Assembly: GCA_030386875.1 (NCBI GenBank)
Contig: CM059558.1
Location: 2,542,001-2,606,000 of the forward strand
DNA from: Morinoia aosen
Lineage: Eukaryota > Arthropoda > Malacostraca > Amphipoda > Talitridae
DNA: 64,000 nucleotides
Direction of reading: 5' to 3'
Below the pieces are notes generated by a model. The model did no database searches and was not told where the DNA came from. It was given only the letters and a program-made list of their open reading frames with translations. Position numbers and translations under genes: made by a program. This document shows positions 63,867 through 64,000 of this stretch, in pieces. Numbering within the stretch: position 1 is the first letter of the stretch; every line of letters starts with the position of its first letter.

Positions 63867-64000
63867 GTTTCTTTCTCTTTCACCGTTTCTGTCTCACACA
63901 GCACTAACAAATCACCAACTTCTGTTCTCGCTGTCCCGGGCTGTTTTTCGCTTCGGGACTTAAGATAACCTCACTTGATATTGCTTCATCGGAAGGTTTA
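63867..64000 (-). other. Copia 5' leader (partial)
   Basis: 134 bp upstream of the gag-pol ATG. It contains CCCGGGACAGCGAGAACAG (minus strand), a purine-rich GTGAAAGAGAAAGAAAC just before the ATG, and no LTR sequence. The primer-binding site and 5' LTR should lie just beyond the window. Confidence 0.7.

Larger units (their letters stand above)
59755..64000 (-). mobile_element. Ty1/copia LTR retrotransposon, cut by window edge
   Basis: A 3' LTR (59755-60016), a purine tract, a full-length gag-pol frame and the start of the 5' leader are visible. The 5' LTR lies beyond 64000. It inserted into a Rep-B end. The candidate target duplication is GTCGC (59750-59754), to be matched outside the window. 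The unbroken 1,280-codon frame makes this the youngest-looking and possibly active element here. Confidence 0.95.

Overview
This is a eukaryotic, almost certainly arthropod (probably insect) intergenic window. The evidence is a BEL/Pao LTR retrotransposon, a Ty1/copia retrotransposon, hAT transposase relics, a tRNA-derived SINE, TTAA-flanked MITEs and several mini/microsatellites, with no bacterial-style operons and no host gene I can recognise. The species cannot be named from the sequence alone.

Layout. 1-2647: dispersed repeats, with a perfect palindrome at 1604-1657. 2648-14371: one complete BEL/Pao element on the minus strand (11,724 bp, two 1,589-bp LTRs, 5-bp TTGTA target duplication). 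Its gag is in pieces, and an in-frame TGA lies between gag and an otherwise open pol. 14372-19500: a pile-up of inverted copies of a hAT-derived repeat. 20729-22827: a 15-bp minisatellite of about 140 units. 23-57 kb: almost entirely copies of a modular non-coding repeat, in both orientations and interrupted by SINEs and MITEs. It includes a large inverted repeat (25.9-29.1 kb against 32.8-35.7 kb), degraded hAT genes near 45-46 kb and 55.7-56.2 kb, and a clear TTAA-flanked MITE at 51733-52560. 57331-59012: a 60-bp array of about 28 units, with an 8-unit sister array on the other strand at 31081-31567. 59755-64000: a Ty1/copia element on the minus strand with an uninterrupted 1,280-codon gag-pol, cut by the right window edge.

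Names used here. I call the recurring non-coding modules Rep-A (landmarks CTGTCCTGGTTTCCAGCACC, GGGATCCTGTGCG, GGGAGGCTGAAACTAAC, TTAGTTACCCTTGAAA, then a GGCGTC...GACGCC pair), Rep-B (GCATGAGGCATGCAAGAAAC, CACTAGTACGGTCGCTTGCT, TACAATGGACACATTTGAG), Rep-C (ATTCCCTCCGTG, ACCGGYGGC, CACGTCGCAGTTAAAGTG), Rep-D (CCCGACACACTCTGTGTC) and Rep-E (TTGGTTGTCACCGTCCACGC). '+' is the orientation in which these landmarks read. Modules recur in a fixed relative order (A, B, D, 60-bp array, C, A), so they may be parts of one or a few very long non-autonomous elements rather than independent families.

Nothing here works together as a pathway. The biology is transposition, nesting and tandem amplification. 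The only proteins likely to be, or recently to have been, functional are the copia gag-pol and the BEL pol. Module boundaries were judged by eye and are good to roughly 20-50 bp unless a target duplication fixes them.
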